Shown here: one piece after another, positions 54,855 to 64,000 of the stretch
Layout of the letters: each line of letters starts with the position of its first letter
Position numbering within the stretch: position 1 is the first letter of the stretch
Assembly: GCF_002797685.1 (NCBI RefSeq)
Contig: NZ_PGFH01000001.1
Location: 1,488,001 to 1,552,000 of the forward strand
Direction: 5' to 3'
From: Salinibacterium amurskyense
Lineage (GTDB): Bacteria; Actinomycetota; Actinomycetes; Actinomycetales; Microbacteriaceae
Length of the DNA stretch: 64,000 bases
Translations under genes and position numbers: made by a program
Notes under the pieces: model-generated
Databases searched by the model: none
Told to the model about the DNA's origin: nothing
The model's input: only the letters and a program-made list of their open reading frames with translations

Positions 54855-56978
54855 CTACTGAACGCCGCGGATGCGCGGGTCGTGGAAGGTGCTGCCAAAT
54901 GCTCGCTCCGACGCTCCTGCGCGGTCGAGGTAGGGCGTGACTCCACCCATCTGGAACGGGTAACCCGCGCCGAGAATGAGGCAGAGGTCGATGTCTTCTG
55001 CCGCAGCGACAACGCCGTCTTCCAGCATCCGATGAATTTCGTCGGCGAGACCATCTTCGATGCGGATCTGAAGCTCTTCCGCTGTCATGGGCGAGTTGCC
55101 GCCCTTGACGATCTCGACAGCCTTCTTAGAGACGCCCTTTGATTTGCCCTTGCTGTCACGGTCGAAGATGTAGCCAAGTTCCGCGAGCTTGTGAAGGTTT
55201 TTGCTCTCAAAGAAGCGTTCGGGGAACGCCGCATGATGCGTGTCCAGAACGTGGGCGCCGACCTTGAGCCCGACGAGTTCGAGCAACTCGAACGGTGTCA
55301 TCGGAAGACCGAACGGACGGGTGGACTCTTCAACGACCTCGAAAGGAGTTCCGGTGTCCACTGCGTGCATCGCTTCGCCGAGAACCTTCGCGAGGATGCG
55401 GTTCACTACGAAGCCAGGAGTGTCTGTCGTGATGACGGCATTCTTGCGTAGGTTCTTCGCAGTCACCATTGCGGTGGAGAGGGTTTCGTCGTTGGTATGA
55501 GGTGTCTTGACGACCTCGATCAACGGCATGACGGCCACCGGGTTGAAGAAGTGGAAACCCACCACGCGTTCCGGGTGCTTCAGTTTGGCACCGATCTGCT
55601 CGACAGAAAGTGACGAGGTATTCGTGGCCAAAATAGCCTCTTCGGAGATGTACTGTTCGACCTCCGCGAAGACCGACTGCTTTGCACCGAGTTCTTCGTA
55701 GATCGCTTCGATGACCCAATCGCAGTCAGCGAAGTCAGCCTTGTTCGTGGTTCCCGTCACGAGCGCCTTGAGGCGGTTCGTGTCGTCAGAAGAGAGGCGG
55801 CCCTTCTCGTGGAGTTTGTCGATCTCCGCATGAATCGCGGCGACTCCGGCGTCGGTTGCGGCCTGATCAAGATCAGTGATGACAACCGGCACCTGCAGGC
55901 GGCGAACGAAGAGAAGTGCGAACTGGCGAGCCATGAGGCCGGCACCGATAACACCGACCTTCGTTACCTTGCGGGCGAGTTCCTTATCGGGAGCTCCCGC
56001 GGGGCGCTTTGCGCGCTTCTGCATGAGGTTGAAGGCGTAGATGCTGGCCTGGAACTGGTCACCGGAGATCATGTCGGCGAGAGCATTGTCCTCTGCCTCG
56101 AAACCAGTCTTCTTGTCAGTGTTCTTGGCGGCCTTGAGAAGTGCAAGCGCAGCGTAGGGCGACTTGGCGACGCGACCAATGCGGTTTGCGAGCATCTTCT
56201 CGGCGATACCGATAGCCACATCCCACTTCACCGTGCGTTCGATCTTGCCCGGCTCATTCTTGCGCTTGACCTTCGTGGTGCCAGCGATGACACCATCTGC
56301 CCAGCGAATGGAGTCTTCGAGGAAGTTGGCGGGGCCAAACATGGCGTCGGCGATGCCCAGCTCGAACGCTTCGGGGCCCTTGAGCATCCGGTTGTTCTTG
56401 AGCGGGTTCTCGATGACGACCTTGAGAGCATTCTCGATGCCGATGAGGTTGGGGAGCAACCACGCTCCACCCCAGCCTGGAATGAGGCCGAGGAAGACTT
56501 CGGGCAGCGCAAGCGCGGGAACCGAGCTGTCGATCGTACGGTAGTCGGCGTTGAGGGGAACCTCGACGCCACCGCCCAAAGCGAGACCGTTAATGAACAC
56601 GAAGGAGGGAACACCCAAGTCGCTGAGTTTGCCGAGCGCCCAGTGACCAAGTTCGGCCATTTGCTTACCGGTTTCGCGGTCAGGGATTTCGCTGACCTTT
56701 GAAAGATCGGCGCCCGCAGCGAAGATGAAGGGCTTTCCGGTGACAGCGAGGCCGTGAATCTCGCCAGCGGTGGCGCGTTCCTTTTGCTCATCGAGAACCT
56801 TGGCGAACTCGAGAAGAGTGGCAGGGCCAAGCGTATTCGGACGGGTGTGGTCCTTGCCGTTGTCGAGCGTGATGAGGGCAAGTGTGCGGCCCGCTGAGAG
56901 CGGAACGTCGCGCACGTAGGAGTGAGTGACTACTTCGTCTTTGGCCAGATCAGCAAGACGTGCAAATTGCTGGGTCAT
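54855..56978 (-). CDS. fadB: Fatty-acid oxidation multifunctional enzyme (enoyl-CoA hydratase / 3-hydroxyacyl-CoA dehydrogenase)
   Basis: A 707-residue beta-oxidation protein. The N-terminal crotonase domain has FIFAAGADLSKV and GLALGGGVEVPLNADYRTIDSSVPALALPEVFLGLIPGWGG, with the two catalytic Glu in GGGVE and LPEV. The C-terminal 3-hydroxyacyl-CoA dehydrogenase has the NAD turn VGVIGAGLMARQFALLF, NTSSLSVEQI, the catalytic His in GFHFFNPVAVMPLIEVV, and TPGFVVNRIL. The start is ATG 56978 (MTQQFARLADL), 2 nt after the fadA stop; the longer frame would lie inside fadA. It acts with FadA to take enoyl-CoA to acetyl-CoA. Confidence 0.93.
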   Translation of the reverse strand: MTQQFARLADLAKDEVVTHSYVRDVPLSAGRTLALITLDNGKDHTRPNTLGPATLLEFAKVLDEQKERATAGEIHGLAVTGKPFIFAAGADLSKVSEIPDRETGKQMAELGHWALGKLSDLGVPSFVFINGLALGGGVEVPLNADYRTIDSSVPALALPEVFLGLIPGWGGAWLLPNLIGIENALKVVIENPLKNNRMLKGPEAFELGIADAMFGPANFLEDSIRWADGVIAGTTKVKRKNEPGKIERTVKWDVAIGIAEKMLANRIGRVAKSPYAALALLKAAKNTDKKTGFEAEDNALADMISGDQFQASIYAFNLMQKRAKRPAGAPDKELARKVTKVGVIGAGLMARQFALLFVRRLQVPVVITDLDQAATDAGVAAIHAEIDKLHEKGRLSSDDTNRLKALVTGTTNKADFADCDWVIEAIYEELGAKQSVFAEVEQYISEEAILATNTSSLSVEQIGAKLKHPERVVGFHFFNPVAVMPLIEVVKTPHTNDETLSTAMVTAKNLRKNAVITTDTPGFVVNRILAKVLGEAMHAVDTGTPFEVVEESTRPFGLPMTPFELLELVGLKVGAHVLDTHHAAFPERFFESKNLHKLAELGYIFDRDSKGKSKGVSKKAVEIVKGGNSPMTAEELQIRIEDGLADEIHRMLEDGVVAAAEDIDLCLILGAGYPFQMGGVTPYLDRAGASERAFGSTFHDPRIRGVQ

Positions 56979-56980
56979 TG

Positions 56981-58177
56981 TTACTTTGCTCCCTTGTAGT
57001 TGGGGTTCTCCCAGATAACGGATCCACCTTGACCGAGGCCGACACACATGGCGGTCAGGCCGTAACGCACCTCGGGGTGCTGTTCGAACTGTGCGGCGAG
57101 CTGGATCATGAGACGGACACCGGATGACGCGAGCGGGTGTCCCATTGCGATGGCTCCACCCCACTGGTTGACGCGGGGGTCCTCGTCATCGATGCCGTAA
57201 TGGTCGAGCAATGAGAGCACCTGAACAGCGAATGCTTCATTCAGTTCGAAGAGGCCGATGTCGTCGATCGTGAGGCCAGCCTTACGCAGCGCCTTCTCGG
57301 TGGAGGGGATCGGACCAATACCCATGATTTCGGGTTCCACGCCGGCGTAGGCGAAGCTCACCATGCGCATCTTGGGCTTGAGGCCGAGTTCACGAGCCAT
57401 TTCGCCGCTAGCGATGATGCTGGCGGTCGCTCCGTCGTTGAGCCCCGAGGCGTTTCCGGCCGTGATGCGGCCGTGCGGGCGGAACGGCGTCTTGAGACCG
57501 GCAAGGCCCTCAAGAGTCGTTTCCGGGCGAAGCCCCTCATCGCGAGTAGCTAAGCCCCAGCCGGACTCACTCTTCGTCGCGACAGAGATCAGGTCGGGCT
57601 GGATGTTGTTGGCTTCGTACGCGGCCGTGGCGCGCTGTTGGCTGCGCAGCGCGAATGCATCGGCGCGGGCCTTCGTGAGGTGCGGAAAGCGGTCGTGAAG
57701 CTTCTCGGCGGTGTTGCCCATGTTGAGGGCTTCAGGGTCAACCAACTTTTCTGCGAGGAAGCGAGGGTTCGGGTCTACGCCAGAACCCATGGGGTGATGT
57801 CCCATGTGCTCGACGCCGCCAGCGATCGCCAAGTCATAAGCGCCGAAGGCGATTCCGCCGGCCACGTTGGTGACGGCGGTCATCGCGCCAGCACACATGC
57901 GGTCGATGGCATATCCGGGAACTGATTGGGGGAGTCCGGCGAGAAGAGCCGCACTGCGGCCAATCGTCAAGCCTTGATCTCCAGTTTGAGTGGTTGCCGC
58001 GATGGCAACTTCATCGAAGCGTTCCTTCGGAATCTGGGGGTTACGCTCCAGAAGTCCGATCATCGCCTTGACGACGAGGTCATCAGCTCTGGTATTCCAG
58101 AACATGCCCTTCTCGCCGGCACGTCCAAATGGAGTACGGACTCCATCTACGAATACAATCTCGGTTTTCTCGGCCAC
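56981..58177 (-). CDS. fadA: Acetyl-CoA acyltransferase (thiolase II type)
   Basis: A 398-residue thiolase that cleaves 3-ketoacyl-CoA at the end of the beta-oxidation cycle. The nucleophile is Cys95 in DRMCAGAMTAV. LFELNEAFAVQ and GGAIAMGHPLASSGVR supply the His residues, and Cys378 in AMCVGLGQGGS is the second catalytic cysteine. The start is GTG 58177 (MAEKTEIVFV), with AGTGGAGG upstream. It overlaps nothing and is 2 nt upstream of fadB; the pair is an operon. Confidence 0.95.
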   Translation of the reverse strand: MAEKTEIVFVDGVRTPFGRAGEKGMFWNTRADDLVVKAMIGLLERNPQIPKERFDEVAIAATTQTGDQGLTIGRSAALLAGLPQSVPGYAIDRMCAGAMTAVTNVAGGIAFGAYDLAIAGGVEHMGHHPMGSGVDPNPRFLAEKLVDPEALNMGNTAEKLHDRFPHLTKARADAFALRSQQRATAAYEANNIQPDLISVATKSESGWGLATRDEGLRPETTLEGLAGLKTPFRPHGRITAGNASGLNDGATASIIASGEMARELGLKPKMRMVSFAYAGVEPEIMGIGPIPSTEKALRKAGLTIDDIGLFELNEAFAVQVLSLLDHYGIDDEDPRVNQWGGAIAMGHPLASSGVRLMIQLAAQFEQHPEVRYGLTAMCVGLGQGGSVIWENPNYKGAK

Positions 58178-58254
58178 AATGCCTCCACTAAATCCTTGGA
58201 TGTAGCACTGATCATAAGTGGCCGAGTTTAAGGTTAGGAATCCTTTGATTGTTC

Positions 58255-59514
58255 CTACGACTCGGTATCGACGGAGTCCTCAGGCGTTTGGTTGGCTTCC
58301 ACAAAGGCTTGCGCAATTGACTGTGCAGATACGTCAAGTTGCCATTGACGTGCTCCGAGGGCGATGAGGGCTTCAGAAATGCTCTCCGTGGAGATTTCTG
58401 CGGGCGGGTTCCACGCAACTCGGCGCAGGTAGTCGGGCGTCAATAAGTTCTCAATAGGAATTGACATCTCTTCGGAGAACTCGGTCATGAGCGCGCGAGC
58501 AGCTTTTAAGCGACGATCCGCTTCGGGATTCTTGTCCGACCAGACTCGCGGGGGAGGCAGCGTGTCGCTAGCTACGCGCGAGGCAGGAATGTCGGTCGAT
58601 GCAAGCCCCGCCTGGATGGCATCCCACCAGCGGTCAATCTGGGTGCGGCTTGCGCGCCCGCGGAACTCTTTCAAACTCGACAGCTGTCGCTTCGACTCGG
58701 GGAGGACCTTTGCGGCTGCGAGCAGCGCTGAGTCGGGCACGAGACGACCAGGGGCCGTGTCGACTTCTTGCGCGTACGCATCGCGAGCGAGCCAGAGCTC
58801 ACGTGCCACGGCCAAGTTCTTACCGCCGCGAATCGAGTGAACTCCGCTCAACCGGCGCCATGGTTCGGCTCGTACATTGCTGAGATCGCGTCCTAAGACC
58901 GATTCGAACTCTTGGCGGGCGATCTCGCCCTTGCCGTCCTTATCGAGCAGCGCACCAAGCTCTTCGCGAAGATCAACGAGAAGCTCAACATCCAGCGCGG
59001 CGTAAACGAGCCACGACTGCGGAAGCGGGCGGGTTGACCAGTCTGCGGAGGAATGTTCCTTCGCAAGGTGAATGCCCAGTAAGTGCTCGACTACCGTTCC
59101 GAGACCGACACGGGGAAGACCCGCGATCCGCGCACCGAGCTCCGTGTCAAAGAGGCGGGTGGGATTCAGGCCGACCTCGCGCAAACAAGTGAGGTCTTGA
59201 GTGGCCGCGTGCAGGATCCACTCTTCCTCTGCAATGACGTCGTTCAGCTCGCTGAAGTCACCAATGGCGGGCGGATCGAAGAGAAAGGTACCGGCGCCAC
59301 GTCGAAAGATCTGAATGAGATACGCACGCTGCGAGTAGCGGTAGCCGCTGGCCCGTTCGGCGTCGATACCGATGGGGCCGTGTCCGGCAGCAATGGCGTC
59401 GACGGCGGCAAGATATTCGTCCCGATCGTCGATGACATCAACGGGAACATGAGGGGCTTGGGTTGCGGCGTGCGACTCGCCCTCGGGGGCTGCACTCTCG
59501 GAGGCGCTACTCAC
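58255..59514 (-). CDS. rnd: Ribonuclease D-like 3'-5' exonuclease with HRDC domain
   Basis: A 419-residue DEDD-family exoribonuclease. Exo motifs: IGIDAERASGYRYSQRAYLIQI (Asp and Glu), WILHAATQDLTCL (Asp) and WLVYAALDVELLVDL (Tyr and Asp of the DEDDy type). An HRDC domain (about 215-290) includes LWLARDAYAQEVDTAPGRLVPDSALLAAA. The start chosen is GTG 59514 (MSSASESAAPEGE), overlapping the DUF3000 stop by 8 nt; the frame is open a further 20 codons. An acidic tail ends the protein. DUF3000 lies directly upstream, a constant actinobacterial pair. Confidence 0.9.
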   Translation of the reverse strand: MSSASESAAPEGESHAATQAPHVPVDVIDDRDEYLAAVDAIAAGHGPIGIDAERASGYRYSQRAYLIQIFRRGAGTFLFDPPAIGDFSELNDVIAEEEWILHAATQDLTCLREVGLNPTRLFDTELGARIAGLPRVGLGTVVEHLLGIHLAKEHSSADWSTRPLPQSWLVYAALDVELLVDLREELGALLDKDGKGEIARQEFESVLGRDLSNVRAEPWRRLSGVHSIRGGKNLAVARELWLARDAYAQEVDTAPGRLVPDSALLAAAKVLPESKRQLSSLKEFRGRASRTQIDRWWDAIQAGLASTDIPASRVASDTLPPPRVWSDKNPEADRRLKAARALMTEFSEEMSIPIENLLTPDYLRRVAWNPPAEISTESISEALIALGARQWQLDVSAQSIAQAFVEANQTPEDSVDTES

Positions 59515-60103
59515 GCCCAGCTCTACGGGCCGACAACATGGTGACTCCTTCAATCGTGGGCGGAAGTCCGGCAAGCATGCAGACTAACTCGCTCCAGCCT
59601 TCCACATGAGCAGCAATGTCGAGATCTTGAGGGCTCCAAGAGGCTCGAAGTTCAATTTGTGCGCCGTCGGGCTGCGACTCGAGTTCGCCGAATCCCGTAG
59701 AGAGGATGCGAGTAGCGGTGCCGGAAACTTGGTCGTACTTCGCGCCACGGCTATCCAGCGCGTCGACGAGCCAGGACCACGTGACTGAGCTCAAAAACTC
59801 ATCGACTCCGATGTCAGGTTCGAGCGGCGCTTGGGCGAAGCAGATGATCCTGAACTCGCCCTCCCATGCGTCGGGCGACTCGGGGTCATACAACAGAACG
59901 AAGCGGCCGGTGCCGAGGTCAGAGTCTTCACCGTGACGGCTGGGCGTGACATCCGCAGCAAGGGCGAATGACCACGGCGCGATCTGTGTCGGCGCCGAAA
60001 TCTCGGTAATCGCGAGCTCGGGGCGCAGAGTGGCGGCACGGAGTGACTCGACCGCGGACGCAAATATCGCGGGCGGCGTTGGTCCAGCTGGCGATTCAGG
60101 CAC
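59507..60103 (-). CDS. DUF3000 family protein
   Basis: A 198-residue soluble protein. It contains TRPELAITEI-like N-terminal helix text (LRAATLRPELAITEISAPTQIAPWSFAL), GRFVLLYDPESPDAWEGEFRIICFAQAPLEPDIG, WSWLVDALDSRGA, and the end EGWSELVCMLAGLPPTIEGVTML. This is DUF3000, an actinobacterial family of unknown function that is almost always upstream of rnd. The GTG start at 60103 has TAATCT 6 nt upstream, so the transcript may be leaderless. It overlaps rnd by 8 nt, suggesting translational coupling. Confidence 0.92.
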   Translation of the reverse strand: MPESPAGPTPPAIFASAVESLRAATLRPELAITEISAPTQIAPWSFALAADVTPSRHGEDSDLGTGRFVLLYDPESPDAWEGEFRIICFAQAPLEPDIGVDEFLSSVTWSWLVDALDSRGAKYDQVSGTATRILSTGFGELESQPDGAQIELRASWSPQDLDIAAHVEGWSELVCMLAGLPPTIEGVTMLSARRAGRE

Positions 60104-60109
60104 GTCAGA

Positions 60110-60115
60110 AGATTA
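60110..60115 (-). promoter_or_regulatory. Candidate -10 box of leaderless DUF3000-rnd transcript
   Basis: TAATCT on the minus strand lies 6 nt before the GTG at 60103. Confidence 0.5.
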
Positions 60116-60182
60116 GGCTTTAGCTGAACAATCGCTAGTAAGGCACGCCGCGCTCTGACGGCTACACGATGGAGGTTTTAGG

Positions 60183-61379
60183 ATGCCGGTATCTTCTCAA
60201 CTCCGCGTCGCTGCCAAGGTTGTTGGTGGAGTTGCGGTTGCGGCGGTGGCCGCAGCAGGCATCGCTCTGGCCAGTGGCGCTGCGCTATCGGTCTATTTTG
60301 CGCGCAGAATCGTGACCCCGCCAGGGATAGCCGACAGCACTTTGCGGGTACTCGCGGTGGGAGAGTCGACGATCGTGTTGTCATCGGCGGCGGAGAGCCG
60401 GGCTCCCGGTCGCTTCAGCCTGTGGTTCGCCGACAACTCCGGACTCGCGCGAATTGGTCCGGTGGTTTCGCAGGGTGCCCAATGGGTGGCGCGCGAATTG
60501 ATTGAGGTAGAGAAGGGCGTGCCGCAGCCGGGCGATAACGCTCGTACTAGTGGGTGGTTCTACGTCACGCCGGCTGGACTCGGACTCGAGTACTCCGAGG
60601 TGATGGTTCCCACAGAGTTAGGGCCAGCACCCGCGTGGCTGGTTCCTGCGGCGCGTCCTGCGGCGACGTGGGCCATCCACATTCACGGCCGCGGCGTGCA
60701 ACGCCCCGAAACGGTTCGAGCCTTGGGCGAGTTCCACGCTGCCGGCGTTACCTCCCTTGCCGTGTCGTACCGCAACGACACAGAAGCCCCCAGCTCGTCC
60801 GACGGTCGCTACGGCTTGGGTTCGACAGAATACCGAGACGTTGACGCAGCGATTTCTTACGCTCTCGCGGCAGGCGCCGAACGAATCATCCTCATGGGGT
60901 GGTCAATGGGTGGGGCAACCGCCCTTCAAACATTGGTCCGTTCGAGCAACCGCGACACGATCATTGGGCTTGTTCTCGATTCACCGGTAATCGCCTGGGG
61001 GCCGACGATGGAGTTGCACGGCGACCTCAACCGCATTCCTACCCCGGTTCAACGGGCAGCCCAGATCGTATTGAACAGCGACCAGGCTCCCTTTCTCGTC
61101 GGCATGGAGGGGCCACTCGATATCGCAGAGATGAACTTCGTCAACCGTGCGGATGAGCTTGATCGCCCCATCTTGTTGATGCACAGCGAAGACGACGGCT
61201 ATGTGCCCGTAGAGCCGTCTCGCGCGCTGGCGGAAGCTCGACCCGACATCGTCACCTACGAAGAGTTCGACACGGCAGGCCACACTCGCCTGTGGAACTA
61301 CGACAGCGATCGGTGGCTGACCGCGATTCGAGTCTGGCTAGCGGCGCAGCTCGGTGCGGATGCGGCATCCGTTGACTAG
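60183..61379 (+). CDS. Alpha/beta-hydrolase with N-terminal membrane anchor
   Basis: A 398-residue serine hydrolase. A hydrophobic N-terminus (about 12-42, VGGVAVAAVAAAGIALASGAALSVYF) is likely a membrane anchor or uncleaved signal. The catalytic triad is Ser241 in GWSMGG, Asp337 or Asp338 in HSEDDGYVP, and His367 in TAGHTRLWN. WAIHIHGRGVQRPETVRALGEF forms the oxyanion side. GGAGG sits 9 nt before the ATG. It resembles prolyl-oligopeptidase-like and acyl-esterase hydrolases, but no specific substrate can be assigned. It stands alone between DUF3000 and sufE. Confidence 0.86.
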   Translation: MPVSSQLRVAAKVVGGVAVAAVAAAGIALASGAALSVYFARRIVTPPGIADSTLRVLAVGESTIVLSSAAESRAPGRFSLWFADNSGLARIGPVVSQGAQWVARELIEVEKGVPQPGDNARTSGWFYVTPAGLGLEYSEVMVPTELGPAPAWLVPAARPAATWAIHIHGRGVQRPETVRALGEFHAAGVTSLAVSYRNDTEAPSSSDGRYGLGSTEYRDVDAAISYALAAGAERIILMGWSMGGATALQTLVRSSNRDTIIGLVLDSPVIAWGPTMELHGDLNRIPTPVQRAAQIVLNSDQAPFLVGMEGPLDIAEMNFVNRADELDRPILLMHSEDDGYVPVEPSRALAEARPDIVTYEEFDTAGHTRLWNYDSDRWLTAIRVWLAAQLGADAASVD

Positions 61380-61415
61380 CTGCGGCGTCGGCCGGGTCGA
61401 CCCGACGGTCGCGGC

Positions 61416-61442
61416 GCCTCGATTTTGGGGCCTCGATTTTGG
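61416..61442 (+). repeat. Direct repeat after the alpha/beta-hydrolase gene
   Basis: GCCTCGATTTTGG occurs twice with a 14-bp period in the gap between convergent genes. No function is inferred. Confidence 0.6.
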
Positions 61443-61469
61443 CGCGCACAGGCGCCTACGCGGCTGCTC

Positions 61470-61907
61470 TTAGACCGCGGTCTTTAGCCGGATCTGTCGC
61501 TTGGCGCGCGCTAGCATGCCGGTCATGCCGCGCAGCCTGAGAGGGCTGACAGCTTGAGAGAGACCGAGGGTCTGCGGAAAGTCATCCGACAACTCGAGCA
61601 CTTCGGCACTGCTGAGGCCGGAGAGGCCCTGCACCAAGATGGACGCGAAACCTCGCGTCGTGGGAGCCTCAGCTGGCGCAGTAGCAAACATGTGAACGAT
61701 GTCGTTCTCTACTTCAATGAAGATGAAAACGGGGGACTGGCACTCTTCCACCCGTTCGAAGAGGTCGGGATGGTCGGCGTAGCGCGCCGGCAGCTCCGGA
61801 AGTTCATTGGCGAACTCCAGCAGAAGCTGCAGCCGATCCCTCAGCTCGAAGCCAAGAAAGTCGTCTCGAATTTCGGCTAACTGGCTGGGGATCTGCTGCT
61901 CACTCAC
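61470..61907 (-). CDS. sufE: SufE-family sulfur acceptor
   Basis: A 145-residue protein that takes persulfide sulfur from a cysteine desulfurase. The acceptor cysteine is Cys56 in RVEECQSPVFIF. The C-terminal block GLSQAVSPLRLRGMTGMLARAKRQI is typical. The GTG start at 61907 is 9 nt after the sseA stop; the two are on one transcript. No suf operon genes are nearby, and SufE paired with a thiosulfate sulfurtransferase is common in Actinobacteria. Confidence 0.92.
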   Translation of the reverse strand: MSEQQIPSQLAEIRDDFLGFELRDRLQLLLEFANELPELPARYADHPDLFERVEECQSPVFIFIEVENDIVHMFATAPAEAPTTRGFASILVQGLSGLSSAEVLELSDDFPQTLGLSQAVSPLRLRGMTGMLARAKRQIRLKTAV

Positions 61908-61916
61908 TGCATCAGT

Positions 61917-62816
61917 CTAACGGGAAGGAACGTCACCCGGCTCAGTGCCGAGAGCGATCGGAACCCGTACAAGGGAACCCCACTCGGTCCACGATCCGTC
62001 GTAGTTGCGCACGTTCGGGAAGCCCATGAGGTAGTTGAGAACGAACCAGGTGTGACTCGAGCGCTCACCGATGCGGCAGTAGGCGACGATGTCGTCGCCA
62101 TCCTTCAAGCCCGCACCCTCGCGGTAGATGGTGTTCAGCTCGCTGAGCGGGCGGAACGTGCCGTCTTCAGCGACAGCCTTCGACCACGGCACGCTCTGTG
62201 CGCTCGGGATGTGGCCGGCGCGAAGTGCGCCTTCTTCGGGGTACCCGGGAACCGTTGTGCGCGCACCGCTGTACTCTTCGGGCGAACGGACGTCGATCAG
62301 TGGGTTACCGAGGTGGGCGAGCACGTCATCGCGGAACGCGCGAATCACCGAGTCGGAGCGTTCGACGATGGGGTACTCAGTCGGGGTCGGGGTGGGAACT
62401 TCGAGGGTGTACTCGCGGCCGTCGGCCTCCCACTTTGCGCGGCCACCATCCATGAGGCGGACGTCTTCGTGACCGAAGAGCGTGAAAACCCACAGGGCGT
62501 AGGCAGCCCACCAGTTGGTCTTGTCACCGTAAATCACGACGGTGCTGTCGCGCGATATGCCGCTGCGCGACATGAGCTCAGCGAAGCCTTCGCCATCGAT
62601 ATAGTCGCGTGTGACCGGGTCGTTAAGGTCTGTGTGCCAGTCGATCTTGACGGCGCCGCGGATGTGACCCGTTTCGTACAGAAGTACGTCTTCATCGGAT
62701 TCGACGACAACGAGTCCGGGTTCGCCAAGGTGTTCTTCAACCCACTGAGCAGACACCAAGCGTTCAGGGTGAGAGAACTCAGCAAATTGGGGGGCTGGGT
62801 CGCGTTCGATAGTCAT
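61917..62816 (-). CDS. sseA: Thiosulfate/3-mercaptopyruvate sulfurtransferase (rhodanese)
   Basis: A 299-residue tandem rhodanese. The N-terminal domain (about 15-140) is inactive: [15 protein letters not shown] holds no cysteine at the loop. The C-terminal domain carries the catalytic Cys247 in [27 protein letters not shown] and [14 protein letters not shown] are the usual rhodanese signatures. CRIGERSS favours thiosulfate as donor, as in mycobacterial CysA2. GGAGG lies before the ATG at 62816. It leads the sseA-sufE operon and is divergent from zapE. Confidence 0.93.
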   Translation of the reverse strand: MTIERDPAPQFAEFSHPERLVSAQWVEEHLGEPGLVVVESDEDVLLYETGHIRGAVKIDWHTDLNDPVTRDYIDGEGFAELMSRSGISRDSTVVIYGDKTNWWAAYALWVFTLFGHEDVRLMDGGRAKWEADGREYTLEVPTPTPTEYPIVERSDSVIRAFRDDVLAHLGNPLIDVRSPEEYSGARTTVPGYPEEGALRAGHIPSAQSVPWSKAVAEDGTFRPLSELNTIYREGAGLKDGDDIVAYCRIGERSSHTWFVLNYLMGFPNVRNYDGSWTEWGSLVRVPIALGTEPGDVPSR

Positions 62817-62954
62817 AACTACCTCCGATTGTGGGTGGAAAAACTGGCGCGGGCTTCAAACTAAGCTTGATGGGTCCCTTGCCCAAGAAATTACGCATTC
62901 GCCGCTGATTACACCGCGTTGCCGTAACACTGCGAAAAATAACCGAGGCTGAGA

Positions 62955-63965
62955 ATGAGCGCTACTGCGCCTACGACTCCTGAGCGTCTAGTCGATCGTA
63001 TCCCGTCGTTGACCGGAGCGCAGATGCTCGCCGAACTTGTGCCGCCGCGCCAGTTCACCGGCGCGACTTTAGATTCATATCGTCCCGATCGTGACTACCC
63101 CTCGCAAGGCGCAGCAGTCGCAGCCATGCGGCATTTCGTCGCCGGCGCCAAGTCGGGAGGGTTGTTCTCTCGCAAGAAAACTCCTGCAGTAAAACCTGGG
63201 GTTTATCTCGACGGCGGATTCGGCGTGGGCAAGACTCACTTGCTCGCGGCGCTGTGGCATCAGATGGCCGGACGAAAGTACTTCGGAACGTTTATTGAGT
63301 ACACGGCGCTCGTGGGCGCAGTGGGGTACGCGCCTGCTGTGCAACTACTCAAGGGCGCTTCGTTGGTGTGCATCGATGAATTCGAACTCGACGATCCCGG
63401 CGATACCCGGTTGATTTCTCGCTTGCTGTCTGAGCTGGTCGCTTCGGGCACCAAAATTGCTGCGACATCCAATACTCCACCTAACGCCCTCGGGGAAGGG
63501 CGCTTTGCGGCTCAAGACTTCTTGCGCGAAATCGACTCGCTATCGGCGAAGTTCGAGACCATCCGTATCGACGGGCTCGACTACCGTCGCCGTGACACGG
63601 GAGCCCACGCCGTTGCGGTTGCGGATGCAGCGGCGGCTATTGCGACAGCGACCGGTGTGACAACCCTCGATTCCTTCGACGAGCTGCTCAAGCATCTCGC
63701 AGGAGTTCACCCCTCGCGGTATGTGAAGTTGATCGAGGGGATTGACGCGGTCGGGCTTACCGGTGTGCACGAGTTTGCTAACCAAACCGACGCGTTGCGG
63801 TTCGTAGCCTTTGTTGACCGGCTTTATGACGCACAAGTCGCCATCTATGCCGATGGCACTGCGCTGGATGCGGTGTTCCCAGACGACATGCTTGCTGGCG
63901 GTTACAGCAAGAAGTACCTTCGCGCGGTGTCACGGCTAATCGCTCTCACATCCAACACAGCTTGA
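62955..63965 (+). CDS. zapE: Cell division protein ZapE (AFG1-like ATPase)
   Basis: A 336-residue AFG1/ZapE-type P-loop ATPase; in E. coli ZapE acts on FtsZ rings. Walker A is GGFGVGKTHLLAAL at about 88-101, and Walker B is SLVCIDEFELDDPGDT. IAATSNTPPNALGEGRF is the sensor-1 region, and FLREIDSLSAKFETIRIDGLDYRRR carries the arginine-rich segment. The C-terminal third fits the family (VHEFANQTDALRFVAFVDRLYDAQV). The gene ends 35 nt before the window edge; that stretch shows nothing recognisable. Confidence 0.92.
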   Translation: MSATAPTTPERLVDRIPSLTGAQMLAELVPPRQFTGATLDSYRPDRDYPSQGAAVAAMRHFVAGAKSGGLFSRKKTPAVKPGVYLDGGFGVGKTHLLAALWHQMAGRKYFGTFIEYTALVGAVGYAPAVQLLKGASLVCIDEFELDDPGDTRLISRLLSELVASGTKIAATSNTPPNALGEGRFAAQDFLREIDSLSAKFETIRIDGLDYRRRDTGAHAVAVADAAAAIATATGVTTLDSFDELLKHLAGVHPSRYVKLIEGIDAVGLTGVHEFANQTDALRFVAFVDRLYDAQVAIYADGTALDAVFPDDMLAGGYSKKYLRAVSRLIALTSNTA

Positions 63966-64000
63966 TCTCATTGTTGAGAACCACTCGAACAATTACAGGT

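Overview
The window is a 64 kb chromosomal segment of a high-GC actinobacterium, most likely a member of the Microbacteriaceae. The evidence is the set of actinobacteria-restricted families (SepH, DUF3000, DUF3093, DUF3159, DUF3710, DUF4191, DUF4193, DUF7455-like, PAC2 protein), a polyphosphate glucokinase, the GlnA1/GlnA2/GlnE trio, a SigA with a Lys/Ala-rich N-terminus, and many apparently leaderless genes with a TANNNT box 6-7 nt before the start codon. Genus was not assigned. No phage, insertion sequence, CRISPR array or integrated element is visible; this is core chromosome with a few accessory loci.

Layout. 1-3.4 kb: the 5' part of aceE (minus), a 1-Cys peroxiredoxin, tRNA-Val(TAC) and a PLP-dependent decarboxylase. 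3.6-11.6 kb: a 2003-residue protein joining about 1530 residues of acidic disordered sequence to an NCS1-type permease, then a Nif3-like protein, a coiled-coil protein with a degenerate zinc ribbon, and the RNase P RNA. 11.7-21 kb: VIT-like transporter, ppgK, map, a 55-residue protein, gdhA, panB, glnA2, glnE. 21-26 kb: a 527-nt spacer and a three-gene putative exopolysaccharide operon (membrane GT2 synthase, anchored GH26 hydrolase, UDP-glucose dehydrogenase). 26-36 kb: glnA1 with a GlnR-like box, RDD protein, DUF4191, a predicted pseudokinase, E2 and E3 of the 2-oxoacid dehydrogenases, pepA, PAC2 protein. 36-45.8 kb: sigA, a CofE-like ligase, an ATP-grasp protein, topoisomerase IV (parE and parC convergent) and a phosphodiesterase-like protein. 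45.8-54.7 kb: sepH, DUF4193, DUF3093, dut-DUF3710-DUF3159, acnA, dxs. 54.8-64 kb: fadB-fadA, DUF3000-rnd, an alpha/beta hydrolase, sseA-sufE, zapE.

How the genes work together. Nitrogen assimilation is well represented: two glutamine synthetases, the adenylyltransferase GlnE and a glutamate dehydrogenase, with a predicted GlnR site in front of glnA1, the enzyme that carries the adenylylation tyrosine. Central carbon is represented by PDH E1, a shared E2, E3 and aconitase. The aconitase promoter holds a near-perfect 18-bp palindrome. The most unusual items are the giant disordered-domain permease, the GT2-GH26-UGDH locus, and the kinase-fold membrane protein that lacks catalytic residues.
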